From CAZAGT01 sp964484515 (GTDB taxonomy: Bacteria > Desulfobacterota > DSM-4660 > Desulfatiglandales > HGW-15), in assembly GCA_964484515.1 (NCBI GenBank), contig CAZAGT010000128.1, forward strand, positions 1 to 12,942: a DNA stretch of 12,942 nt, written 5' to 3'. The notes below the pieces were generated by a model, which was not told where the DNA came from, ran no database searches, and saw nothing but the letters and a program-made list of their open reading frames with translations. Made by a program: the position numbers and the translations under genes. Positions 1 through 6,789 of the stretch are shown in pieces. Every line of letters starts with the position of its first letter. Position 1 is the stretch's first letter.

Positions 1-56
1 TCCACCTTCTACCTTTGACCTCTTGCGTACGCCGCAGTGACGAGGGATGAGGGTAC

Positions 57-73
57 TCCCGATGCAATCGGGA
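57..73. repeat. Short perfect inverted repeat upstream of rsmG
   Basis: Seven-base arms TCCCGAT and ATCGGGA surround the 3-base centre GCA, giving a compact potential hairpin. No T-run follows it, so it is not a standard intrinsic terminator. It could be the end of an upstream transcript, a dispersed palindromic element, or chance. Positions 1-56 show no recognisable end of an upstream gene: the three forward frames meet stops at about 16, 38 and 48. Confidence 0.35.
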
Positions 74-104
74 CAGATGGGCGTTTTCCGACAGCCTCAA
101 TGGT

Positions 105-749
105 ATGATGAAACTGCTAAGAAATATGGCCACGGGCTTCGACATTGAATTGGGAGATCGACAATGTCGTCTTTTCCGGATCTATCTGGAGGAATTGTGG
201 CATTGGAACCGGCGAATGAATCTCACCGGCCCGTTGACCAAAGAGCGAATGATCGTCGAACTTGTCCTTGATTCTCTCATACCGGGTCCCTCTATTCCGA
301 TGACGGCCAAGATGCTCGACGTCGGATCCGGTGCCGGCTTTCCCGGTGTGCCGCTCAAGATCCATGGCCCGGATCGCAATATCGACCTTCTGGAAATCAA
401 TTCCAAGAAAGTCAGTTTCTTGAGACATATTATCCGCCTCCTCGGGTTAAAGGACATCACTGTCATCGAGGGTCGGGTGGAACGAATCCAGGCCAAACTT
501 GCGCACATGGGCTACCAGGTCGTCACCGCCCGCGCTGTCGCCGACCTCAGCCAACTCATAGCCTGGTGTGCACCCCTCCTGTCTCCAGGCGGTCTACTGG
601 TGAGCTTTCAGGGAAGCCGTTTCGAAAACGACCTCAACCGTAGCGACCCTGTGATGGAGGAGCACGGTATTTTCACGCACAAGGTAATTCCTTACAAATT
701 ACCGGGCAAGAGGGCTCGCCGGCATACGGTGATATTTCAGAAGGCCTGA
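105..749 (+). CDS. rsmG: 16S rRNA (guanine(527)-N7)-methyltransferase RsmG (GidB)
   Basis: This is the SAM-dependent methyltransferase that forms m7G at position 527 of 16S rRNA in the 30S subunit; in many bacteria its loss gives low-level streptomycin resistance. The 214-residue length is normal for the family. Visible family signatures are WNRRMNLTG at residues 34-42, the SAM-binding loop LDVGSGAGFPG at 71-81, the acidic strand end LLEINSKK near 95-102, and TARAVADL at 141-148 followed by the PGG turn. The start is uncertain: no good Shine-Dalgarno sequence precedes the ATG at 105, and ATGs at 108 and 126 are alternatives. An in-frame stop at 48-50 limits extension. mnmG, its common partner, is not seen upstream. 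It converges with the TetR gene, with 23 bases between the stops. Confidence 0.95.
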   Translation: MMKLLRNMATGFDIELGDRQCRLFRIYLEELWHWNRRMNLTGPLTKERMIVELVLDSLIPGPSIPMTAKMLDVGSGAGFPGVPLKIHGPDRNIDLLEINSKKVSFLRHIIRLLGLKDITVIEGRVERIQAKLAHMGYQVVTARAVADLSQLIAWCAPLLSPGGLLVSFQGSRFENDLNRSDPVMEEHGIFTHKVIPYKLPGKRARRHTVIFQKA

Positions 750-772
750 AGGAATTAGTTTCCGGTGGGCGG

Positions 773-1390
773 CTATTTACGCAAGACATCGAGAATGGTG
801 GAGAGTTGAAGATCAATGTACCGGTCCACGGTGAGCCGATTCTTAAAATGCCATCGCTTGAGTACCCACATATGGGCCATCAGGATAATATTGTAGGCCA
901 TGAGGTCCACATCGACCTTTTTGAAGACTCCCTTTTGGATACCCTCTTCGATCATCCTACTGAAAATCTCGGACACCTCTACCTCGAGCTGCATGATTCT
1001 CGACCGTGATGCCTTATCAAGGGAACTGGACTTTTGATAAATCAAGAGGGCCTTTTCCCGCTGTTGATCCACGACCCGAAAATAGAGGATGATGGCAATC
1101 GTCAGTTTTTCTTCGGGATCCTCAACTCCTTTAATCTCTTTCGTCAAACTCTCCTGAAAGATGTTTAGAACGTCTTCCATGATCATTCGCATGATGGCCG
1201 ATTTCTGTTTGACGTAGTGATAGGTCACAGGAAGGCTCACACCGGCCATCTCCGAGATCTCCTCGATGGACGTAGCTTTGAATCCTTTCTGGGCGTAAAG
1301 GATACTCGCCGTGTCGATGATCTTTCGCCGTACTTTGTCCGATGCACCGATCTGGTCGAGGACCGTCAAGTTTCTTCCGGGAATACTCAT
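773..1390 (-). CDS. TetR/AcrR-family transcriptional regulator
   Basis: This is a 205-residue one-component DNA-binding regulator. The N-terminal helix-turn-helix spans about residues 20-66: KIIDTASILYAQKGFKATS, then the recognition region EMAGVSLPVTYHYVKQK, all typical of TetR proteins. The remaining residues form the helical ligand-binding and dimer domain, which does not reveal the ligand. I chose the ATG at 1390 because a strong Shine-Dalgarno stretch (GGGGAGGGG) lies just upstream. A longer reading from 1462 would add 24 residues rich in Trp and Arg that lie before the normal TetR N-terminus. It is divergent from the cobalamin operon, so it could control that operon or itself. TetR proteins of this sort more often govern lipid or efflux genes, and the target is not shown by the sequence. 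Confidence 0.88.
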   Translation of the reverse strand: MSIPGRNLTVLDQIGASDKVRRKIIDTASILYAQKGFKATSIEEISEMAGVSLPVTYHYVKQKSAIMRMIMEDVLNIFQESLTKEIKGVEDPEEKLTIAIILYFRVVDQQREKALLIYQKSSSLDKASRSRIMQLEVEVSEIFSRMIEEGIQKGVFKKVDVDLMAYNIILMAHMWVLKRWHFKNRLTVDRYIDLQLSTILDVLRK

Positions 1391-1561
1391 AAAGACCCCT
1401 CCCCACCAAACGCACAAACGATTCTTGCGACGGTCTAGGTTTCCGCTGACAAAGAAGGACACTAAACAGGCAGATGGCCGTTTTGCGACCGCCTCAGGCG
1501 ATTACTTTAGACGCTCACTCAAGGATTGACAATTTTTTTCAGGCCCGACTCCATTTTTGTT

Positions 1562-1592
1562 TTGACCGCCACGGCTCCTCCGCTGATATAAA
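1562..1592 (+). promoter_or_regulatory. Candidate promoter of the cobalamin operon
   Basis: TTGACC at 1562-1567 and TATAAA at 1587-1592 are separated by 19 bases (GATATA at 17 bases is a poorer match). They sit about 35 bases before the cobT start. A second -35-like TTGACA lies at 1526-1531 but has no good -10 at the right distance. The 236-base space between tetR and cobT shows no cobalamin-riboswitch B12-box and no convincing TetR palindrome by eye. Confidence 0.35.
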
Positions 1593-1626
1593 GACAAGGA
1601 CGAATAGACAGAGAGGAACCGGCGAT

Positions 1627-2676
1627 ATGTGGAGAGAACGACTCACGAAAATCCAACCCCTTTCAGAGAAGTGGATAGCGAAGGCTCGTCAGAGACTCGA
1701 CAACCTTACAAAGCCGCGGGGGAGCCTCGGTTTTCTCGAGGACCTCGCGACTCGATATGTGGCGATTCGAGAAGAGGAACGCCCGGCGAACACGGTCAAA
1801 GAAGTCTTTGTCTTTGTAGGCGATCACGGGGTCGTCGCTGAAGGTGTCAGTGCGTATCCGCAGCAGGTTACGGCCCTGATGGTCAGGAATTTCCTGGCCG
1901 GCGGCGCCTGCATCAATGTACTTGCCAAAAGCGCGGGGGCCAAGGTTTCCGTCGTCGACGTGGGCATGGTCGAGGACCTGCCTGAGGCTCCGGAACTCAT
2001 CAGAAGAAACATCGTCAGAGGGGCCCGGAACATCGCGGCCGGCCCGGCGATGACGCCTGAGCAAGCGGAGGCAGCCATCGCCGTAGGCATTGAGATGGCG
2101 GAACGGGCTTCAGCCGCAGGATGTTCCATCATCGCCACCGGCGAAATGGGTATCGGAAACACGACACCGTCAACCGCTCTTTTCGCCCATCTCCTGCCCG
2201 CAAACGTCGAGGATTTGACTGGAAAAGGGACCGGGCTGGACGAACAAGGCATGCGGCATAAGGCCCGGATCATCGAACAAGCCCTCGAGATCAACCGGAA
2301 TTCCCTCGACAACCCCCTCGACACGCTGGCTGCCCTAGGAGGCCTTGAGATCGCGGCGATCTGTGGTCTATGTCTCGGGGGCGCTGCAAAGCGCCTGGCT
2401 GTCGTGGTGGACGGCTTCATCTCGAGTGCCGGCGCCTTGGTGGCGATGCGCCTAAAACCGGAGGTGCGTGATTACCTCTTCTTCTCGCACCAATCATTGG
2501 AAAGAGGGCACCGGATCTTCTTCCAAAAGGAGCAAATCAGACCCATTCTCGACCTTGACATGCGGTTAGGAGAAGGGACCGGAGCGGTGATTGGCATGCA
2601 GATCCTTGAGGATGCCGTCAAGATCTACAGCGAGATGGCCACGTTTCAGGAGGTCGGAATCGAGGCGGGGGCCTAA
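1627..2676 (+). CDS. cobT: Nicotinate-nucleotide-dimethylbenzimidazole phosphoribosyltransferase CobT
   Basis: CobT moves phosphoribose from nicotinate mononucleotide to the lower-ligand base (5,6-dimethylbenzimidazole or another base), giving the alpha-ribazole phosphate used by CobS. The 349-residue protein matches the family length of about 350. Motifs are the VGDHGVVAEGVSAYPQQVT region at about residues 64-83, GEMGIGNTTPSTAL at about 172-185, and the C-terminal RLGEGTGA, whose Glu316 corresponds to the catalytic Glu317 of the Salmonella enzyme. The ATG at 1627 is chosen because GAGAGG lies 10 bases upstream and the protein then begins in the usual way. An in-frame ATG at 1474 would add 51 residues with no family resemblance and would run through the promoter region. 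It is first in the cobT-cobS-cobD-cbiB operon. Confidence 0.96.
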   Translation: MWRERLTKIQPLSEKWIAKARQRLDNLTKPRGSLGFLEDLATRYVAIREEERPANTVKEVFVFVGDHGVVAEGVSAYPQQVTALMVRNFLAGGACINVLAKSAGAKVSVVDVGMVEDLPEAPELIRRNIVRGARNIAAGPAMTPEQAEAAIAVGIEMAERASAAGCSIIATGEMGIGNTTPSTALFAHLLPANVEDLTGKGTGLDEQGMRHKARIIEQALEINRNSLDNPLDTLAALGGLEIAAICGLCLGGAAKRLAVVVDGFISSAGALVAMRLKPEVRDYLFFSHQSLERGHRIFFQKEQIRPILDLDMRLGEGTGAVIGMQILEDAVKIYSEMATFQEVGIEAGA

Positions 2677-2734
2677 CACTGGATCTAGGTTCGGAAACGG
2701 TATCTGCAATACCAAAACAAAAAGGGGCATCGAC

Positions 2735-3511
2735 TTGATCAAGGGTTTTGTCACCGCTGTCCGAACGTTGACGATCATCCCCATGCCGGGAGCGAACGTG
2801 ACTGTATATGGGGCTGCACTCCCTTGGTTCCCGGCCGTCGGTCTGCTCTTGGCCCTCATCCTATATGGTGTCGGAACGCTCTATATCCATATCGGGGGCG
2901 AACATTGGCCTCAGGCCGGCGCCATCCTTTTGCTCGGAGCCCAGATCTTACTGACCCGGGGGCTCCATCTTGACGGGCTGGCGGACTGGGCTGACGCCCT
3001 CGGCGGGCATACCGAGAGGACACGTAGGCTCGCAATCATGCGGGACTCTCACTTGGGAACATTTGGTGTCCTTGCTCTCCTCCTCGTCCTGATGGCGAAA
3101 TGGATTGCCATCGAACGGCTAATCGTCTCCGAAGCCCTTAGCTGGCTCCTTGTGGTACTCACCGTTTCAAGGGCAATGATGGTCGCTTTGATAAGCACCC
3201 TCCCCTATGCCCGAACCGACGAGGGGCTGGCGTCTCCCTTTGTGTTAGCCGGTGGTTTAAAACAGAGGCTCATCGCTCTGGCCGTGACCCTGTGCGTCTG
3301 CGTCTGTTTTGGGCCGGTCGGGCTTGTTCTTTTTTGCGCCGGCTGGCTGGTCACCAAGCTGTTGGGTGCTTCCTTTCAGAAGGGCTTTGGTGGTATCACC
3401 GGAGACCTGCTTGGAACGACAAATGAAATTGTCGAGATCGTCCTCTTGAGCCTTTCCGCGGCGCTTAGCATGGTACCTTTGGCAGGGAGAAACTGGAGCT
3501 CCTGGATCTGA
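2735..3511 (+). CDS. cobS: Adenosylcobinamide-GDP ribazoletransferase CobS
   Basis: This integral membrane enzyme joins adenosylcobinamide-GDP to alpha-ribazole (phosphate), the final assembly step of cobalamin. The 258-residue product begins LIKGFVTAVRTLTIIPMPG, matching the family N-terminus. The motif HLDGLADWADALGG at about residues 77-90 and RDSHLGTFG at about 103-111 are the conserved acidic, metal-binding type motifs. Several hydrophobic segments fill the rest. The start is inferred to be TTG at 2735, because AAAGGGG sits 7 bases upstream and no ATG occurs at the expected place. Extending to 2591 would add 48 Arg/Ser-rich residues read inside the cobT frame. Its stop overlaps the next start by one base (TGATG), indicating translational coupling. 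Confidence 0.95.
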   Translation: MIKGFVTAVRTLTIIPMPGANVTVYGAALPWFPAVGLLLALILYGVGTLYIHIGGEHWPQAGAILLLGAQILLTRGLHLDGLADWADALGGHTERTRRLAIMRDSHLGTFGVLALLLVLMAKWIAIERLIVSEALSWLLVVLTVSRAMMVALISTLPYARTDEGLASPFVLAGGLKQRLIALAVTLCVCVCFGPVGLVLFCAGWLVTKLLGASFQKGFGGITGDLLGTTNEIVEIVLLSLSAALSMVPLAGRNWSSWI

Positions 3512-4605
3512 TGGCGCCAAAAGAATCATACCGCCACGGAGGTGAGCCTGAATCAGATCTCTCCCGGCTCGGTCTGTCCCAAAAACCGATCATCGATTTC
3601 AGCGTCAGCCTTAATCCTTTGGGGCCTCCCCCTATCCTTCGCCATCACTGGTCCGAGGTGCTTGAAGGCATCGAAAGCTATCCAACACCCTCAGGAGAGG
3701 CGGTCACACACTACTACCAGCTCAAGTACGGAATCCCGGCCGACAGTTTCCTGCCGGGTAACGGATCGACCGAACTGATCTATCTCCTACCCCGGGCGCT
3801 CGGCCTCAAGAAGATCGTCGTAGCGGTCCCTTCTTACCATGACTACACGCGTGCAGCGATCCTTGCCGGTGCTGAGGTGCTCCCGTACCCATTAGGATTC
3901 AGCTCTACATCTGTTTGGACAAAGACGGAGGGGATCGAGGGCCTCTTGAAGGATGCCGAAGCAGTCTGGTTGGGAAACCCGAACAACCCGACCGGGTCTC
4001 TTTTGCCCAAAGGCGCCCTCGCCGGCCTGGCCGAGCACTTTCCCGAAAAATGGATCATCGTCGACGAAGCCTTCATGGACTTCGTGGAAAAACGAGATGA
4101 GACCAGTCTGGTCCAGTCGCTTTCTCGACCCAACATTCTTGTGATTCATTCCTTGACGAAGTTTTATGCCCTGGCCGGAGTGAGACTTGGTGGCGTTTTC
4201 GGTCACCCTTCGGTCATATCGAAAATCCAAGAGATGAAGGAGCCCTGGACCGTAAACGGAATGGCGGAGAAAATGGCACCGCTACTCCTTAGATGCGCCG
4301 ATTATGAGCAGGAAACGCGAGCATTAATTAGACAAGAGCACGTCAGGATGCACCGCGCGCTCGGGGTTCTTGAGGGGATCACGGCCTATCCCTCCGCCGC
4401 CAACTTTATCCTCTGCCAATGGCACCGCACGGATGATCTCGACGATCTTCTGCGGCATCTCCTCTCGCAAGGACTCTATGTCAGGGATTGTCGAAACTTT
4501 ACCGGGCTCGACGGGAACTACTTTCGGCTGGCGATCAGATCGCCGGCCGAAAACAACCAACTGCTAGAATCGATCGCCTCGATCTCCGATGCCTCTCGTG
4601 GTTGA
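3511..4605 (+). CDS. cobD: L-threonine-O-3-phosphate decarboxylase CobD (PLP-dependent, HisC-like fold)
   Basis: This fold-type I PLP enzyme decarboxylates threonine phosphate to (R)-1-amino-2-propanol phosphate, the linker of the nucleotide loop. In 364 residues one sees the CobD-type N-terminus (HGGEPESDLSRLGL, then IIDFSVSLNPLGPP), the PLP-phosphate region GNGSTELIYLLPRAL, the substrate region NPNNPTGS near residue 157, DEAFMDF near 184, and SLTKFYALAGVRLGG, in which Lys217 is the predicted Schiff-base lysine (Lys216 in the Salmonella enzyme). Histidinol-phosphate aminotransferase is the main alternative by fold. The HGG start and the position between cobS and cbiB favour CobD. It overlaps cobS by one base and cbiB by 17 bases. 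Confidence 0.93.
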   Translation: MAPKESYRHGGEPESDLSRLGLSQKPIIDFSVSLNPLGPPPILRHHWSEVLEGIESYPTPSGEAVTHYYQLKYGIPADSFLPGNGSTELIYLLPRALGLKKIVVAVPSYHDYTRAAILAGAEVLPYPLGFSSTSVWTKTEGIEGLLKDAEAVWLGNPNNPTGSLLPKGALAGLAEHFPEKWIIVDEAFMDFVEKRDETSLVQSLSRPNILVIHSLTKFYALAGVRLGGVFGHPSVISKIQEMKEPWTVNGMAEKMAPLLLRCADYEQETRALIRQEHVRMHRALGVLEGITAYPSAANFILCQWHRTDDLDDLLRHLLSQGLYVRDCRNFTGLDGNYFRLAIRSPAENNQLLESIASISDASRG

Positions 4606-5599
4606 ATTAGCTCTCATTTTGAGTGTCGCTTTCCTGCTAGATACTCTCATTGGCGACCCGCCTTATCGCTTCCACCCTGTTAGAGTCCTCGGCCACTACA
4701 TCTCCTTTGTGGAGAAAGCCCTGCGCAAAATAGGAGGAGATGGAAAGATCGCCGGCATCTTTCTGGTACTGATCGTCGAGATCTCCTTCCTCGCCTCTTA
4801 TCTTGCCGCTGTGAATCTACTTGCCATGCTGCAACCCCTGTTGCGGGGAGCCTTCAACCTTTATCTGTGTTATTCCTGTCTGGCACTCGGAGACCTTCTA
4901 AACCATGTCAAGCCCGTTGATCGTGCCCTGGAGAAAGGCGATCTTGACGCGGCGAGACGTGGTGTGGCCCTGGTGGTGAGCCGTGAAACCCGAGACCTTG
5001 ACGACGAGGGGCTTATCCGTGCAAGCATCGAGACCTTGGCCGAAAATTTTGTAGACGGCTTCCTTTCCCCCCTTTTTTGGTTTTTCGCTGGTGCCCTTCT
5101 TGGCACTCTTTTCGGTACTGCCCCACAGGACACGGCCATCGCTGCGATCCTGATCTTCAAGGGCGCCAGCACATTGGATTCCATGGTGGGCTATCGCAGT
5201 CCGGAATATCTCCGGTTTGGATGGGCGAGCGCACGGCTTGACGACATGATGAATTTTGTGCCTGCGCGCCTTTCTATTCTGGCTCTCTGGATGGGAGCGT
5301 TCGTGTCACGGATGGCCCCTTTCGACGGTCTCAGAACGGCCTTGCGGGATCGCTTGAAACACGACTCGCCCAACGCCGGTCATGCGGAGAGCTTCGTGGC
5401 CGGCTCCCTCCACATTCGGCTTGGGGGCCCGACGACATACCCGGATGGACTGAAGGATAAGCCCTGGCTTGGCGATGGGTCGGCAAAAATGACCAGACAA
5501 CATATTCACCAAGCCGCAGCCCTTGTTACATGTTCCGGCTGGATCTCGTTAGGGTTCGTTGTGTCTCTCTTTCTTATTATTTATGTGAGGACGACCTGA
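4589..5599 (+). CDS. cbiB: Adenosylcobinamide-phosphate synthase CbiB
   Basis: This membrane protein amidates adenosylcobyric acid with aminopropanol phosphate, the product of the preceding gene, to give adenosylcobinamide phosphate. The 336-residue length is typical. The N-terminal membrane segment is followed by the family signature GDPPYRFHPVRVLG at residues 22-35. The second signature runs from about 131 to 156 (SRETRDLDDEGLIRAS, then ETLAENFVDG, PLFWFFAG). Further family regions are STLDSMVGYRSPEYLRFGWASARLDD and the C-terminal AESFVAGSLHIRLGG. The start lies inside the end of cobD, an overlap of 17 bases that suggests coupling. Rhizobial-style naming calls this protein CobD, which should not be confused with the preceding gene. 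No clear terminator follows it. Confidence 0.96.
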   Translation: MPLVVELALILSVAFLLDTLIGDPPYRFHPVRVLGHYISFVEKALRKIGGDGKIAGIFLVLIVEISFLASYLAAVNLLAMLQPLLRGAFNLYLCYSCLALGDLLNHVKPVDRALEKGDLDAARRGVALVVSRETRDLDDEGLIRASIETLAENFVDGFLSPLFWFFAGALLGTLFGTAPQDTAIAAILIFKGASTLDSMVGYRSPEYLRFGWASARLDDMMNFVPARLSILALWMGAFVSRMAPFDGLRTALRDRLKHDSPNAGHAESFVAGSLHIRLGGPTTYPDGLKDKPWLGDGSAKMTRQHIHQAAALVTCSGWISLGFVVSLFLIIYVRTT

Positions 5600-5701
5600 A
5601 TCATATTAATCTTGTGTTTAACTTTTTGCTCATTAGAACGGAGCATGCAGGACTATTGAATACATTTTACTGTCAATCTATAAGCAACGGTTTGTATTTG
5701 C

Positions 5702-5728
5702 TTGACTTTTGACAATTTTTGTTATATT
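5702..5728 (+). promoter_or_regulatory. Candidate promoter of the H1-like gene
   Basis: The AT-rich stretch before the small basic-protein gene has TTGACT at 5702-5707 and TATATT at 5723-5728 with a short 15-base spacer. A better -35 hexamer, TTGACA at 5709-5714, lacks a good -10 at 16-18 bases. The precise promoter is uncertain. The sharp AT-rich block after cbiB and the downstream terminator argue that the gene is a separate transcription unit. Confidence 0.4.
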
Positions 5729-5777
5729 CTCAATTTAGTAATATATTTTTGTTCAAACCAGGAGGAAGAGAGAGAGT

Positions 5778-6029
5778 ATGGCGACTGTTAAGCAAATCCA
5801 ATTGAGGCTTGGGCAGGCAAAGAAAAAACTAACTAAACTGAGCAAAGAAGTCACAGGCACGAAGGCCAATATCAAGAAGCTGGAAGCCCAGCTAAAGAAG
5901 GCAAAGACTGCTACCAAAGTCAAACCGAAGCCAAAGCCGAAGCGGAAGCCGAGGGCAAAGGCTAAAAGGAAAAAGGCCCCGGCGAAGAGGAAGAGAAAGG
6001 CTCCCGCCCGCAAGGCCCGAAAAGGATAA
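5778..6029 (+). CDS. Small histone H1-like, Lys/Pro/Arg/Ala-rich protein
   Basis: This 83-residue, extremely basic protein has two parts. Residues 1-46 (MATVKQIQLRLGQAKKKLTK and onward) are rich in Lys, Leu, Gln and Glu with heptad-like spacing and could form a helix or short coiled coil. Residues 47-83 are a low-complexity tail of KPKPKPKRKPR and KRKKAPAKRKRKAPARKARK type, like the C-terminal tail of histone H1 and of bacterial H1-like or AlgP-like proteins. By analogy it probably binds DNA or RNA non-specifically and may compact the nucleoid; that is inference. A strong Shine-Dalgarno AGGAGG at 5760-5765 precedes the ATG, rather distant at 12 bases, with purine-rich sequence between. It is monocistronic, with an upstream promoter-like region and a clean terminator. 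Repetitive tails of this kind vary in length between strains. Confidence 0.85.
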   Translation: MATVKQIQLRLGQAKKKLTKLSKEVTGTKANIKKLEAQLKKAKTATKVKPKPKPKRKPRAKAKRKKAPAKRKRKAPARKARKG

Positions 6030-6070
6030 GCTCTTAGGTCTAACGGGTTCACGCCACGACCGGCAGGAGA

Positions 6071-6101
6071 CACCTAGACCGGACAGTCTAGGTGTTTTTT
6101 T
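6071..6101 (+). terminator. Intrinsic terminator of the H1-like gene
   Basis: A perfect 9-bp stem (CACCTAGAC at 6071-6079, GTCTAGGTG at 6086-6094) with a 6-base loop is followed directly by seven Ts (6095-6101). It lies 42 bases after the stop codon. In the reverse direction no T-run follows, so it serves only the plus strand. Confidence 0.92.
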
Positions 6102-6147
6102 GTCGATTGGCCGGCCGTCATCACTGCTCAGGCAAAGATGGGGAAGA

Positions 6148-6600
6148 CTACCCAAAACCCCATTCGCCGAGCTGCTTTGTCATCCTTTCCCGATGAGAGC
6201 CCTGCCAGTAGTACCGACCGCAGGACGGACAAACGTGTATCTTTGAGATACCTTGGTAATATACGTATTCCGGGATACGTTCACGGGCCTCTTCCATCTC
6301 CGCCGCCTTTAGGAGTTCGTTGCATATCAAACAACGGCTAAACCACCTGGACGTATCGGGAGTCATTCCTGTCTGTGTCGCTACCTCCCGCAACTGTTCC
6401 CCGACCCGGTTGGAATGGATCAAGAGGGTCTCAGGGAGGCATTTGACAAGACCTCTGTCCCGGGTCAGGAGAATCCGTTCCGGCCCAATGAGGCCCTTGA
6501 GGACACCGCTGGGATAGAAACGTTGATAATGGGTATCGTACCCCAGGACCCGCAGCCACTTCGCCAACCTGCCTAGCATCGAGTCGGCCAAAAACTTCAA
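6148..6600 (-). CDS. Mut7-C RNase-domain protein (PIN-like fold with zinc ribbon)
   Basis: This 150-residue protein is a complete stand-alone Mut7-C (DUF82) protein, the family named for the C-terminal domain of the worm MUT-7 exonuclease and predicted to be a PIN-like ribonuclease. It begins with the hallmark FLADSMLGRLAKWLRVLGYD (residues 3-22). Acidic residues Asp6 and Asp48 (in LLTRDRGL) match the PIN-like active-site pattern. A zinc ribbon follows, with Cys90, Cys93, Cys124 and Cys127 (CLIC and CPSC) and a closing GRYYWQGSH. The start codon is TTG at 6600: an in-frame stop lies 27 bases further upstream, no ATG or GTG lies between, and family members start at this point. The cellular substrate is unknown. 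It is divergent from murA and convergent with the H1-like gene. Confidence 0.9.
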   Translation of the reverse strand: MKFLADSMLGRLAKWLRVLGYDTHYQRFYPSGVLKGLIGPERILLTRDRGLVKCLPETLLIHSNRVGEQLREVATQTGMTPDTSRWFSRCLICNELLKAAEMEEARERIPEYVYYQGISKIHVCPSCGRYYWQGSHRERMTKQLGEWGFG

Positions 6601-6620
6601 TTCGACAAACCCCGTTCTTG

Positions 6621-6649
6621 TTGACCCTTACAGATCGCTATTATAGATT
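6621..6649 (+). promoter_or_regulatory. Candidate promoter of murA-comEC, overlapping a minus-strand -10 for the Mut7-C gene
   Basis: On the plus strand TTGACC (6621-6626) and TAGATT (6644-6649) are spaced by 17 bases, which would give a murA leader of about 130 bases. On the minus strand a perfect TATAAT occupies 6645-6640, about 40 bases before the Mut7-C start, but its -35 is poor. If both are used, the two divergent promoters share the same DNA and would compete. Confidence 0.35.
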
Positions 6650-6710
6650 AATCAGCCGCTATAGGTCTCTCTAAAACGAGTCTGTTGAGCATTAGTCATC
6701 ATGCCACTAC

Positions 6711-6727
6711 TCGCGGCAGTCCCGCGA
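6711..6727. repeat. Inverted repeat in the murA leader
   Basis: TCGCGG (6711-6716) and CCGCGA (6722-6727) are perfect 6-bp arms around a 5-base loop. If murA is transcribed from about 6655, this GC-rich hairpin would lie in its 5' leader. No T-run follows, so it is not a plain terminator. Role unknown. Confidence 0.35.
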
Positions 6728-6789
6728 AGCTGAGGGGCGCGTCTTATTAACCACCATGTCAGAAAACAGGTGATTAGAGGAAAACGTTC

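Noticed and set aside
1391..1626. Cobalamin riboswitch before cobT
   Set aside because: No B12-box or matching conserved segments were seen, and the region is largely taken up by the two leaders. A covariance search would decide.
1474..1626. Extended N-terminus of CobT
   Set aside because: The extra 51 residues do not resemble the family, and a good ribosome-binding site precedes the ATG at 1627.
5530..5712. 60-codon frame overlapping the end of cbiB
   Set aside because: It begins inside cbiB in another frame, has no ribosome-binding site or family resemblance, and runs into the AT-rich promoter region.
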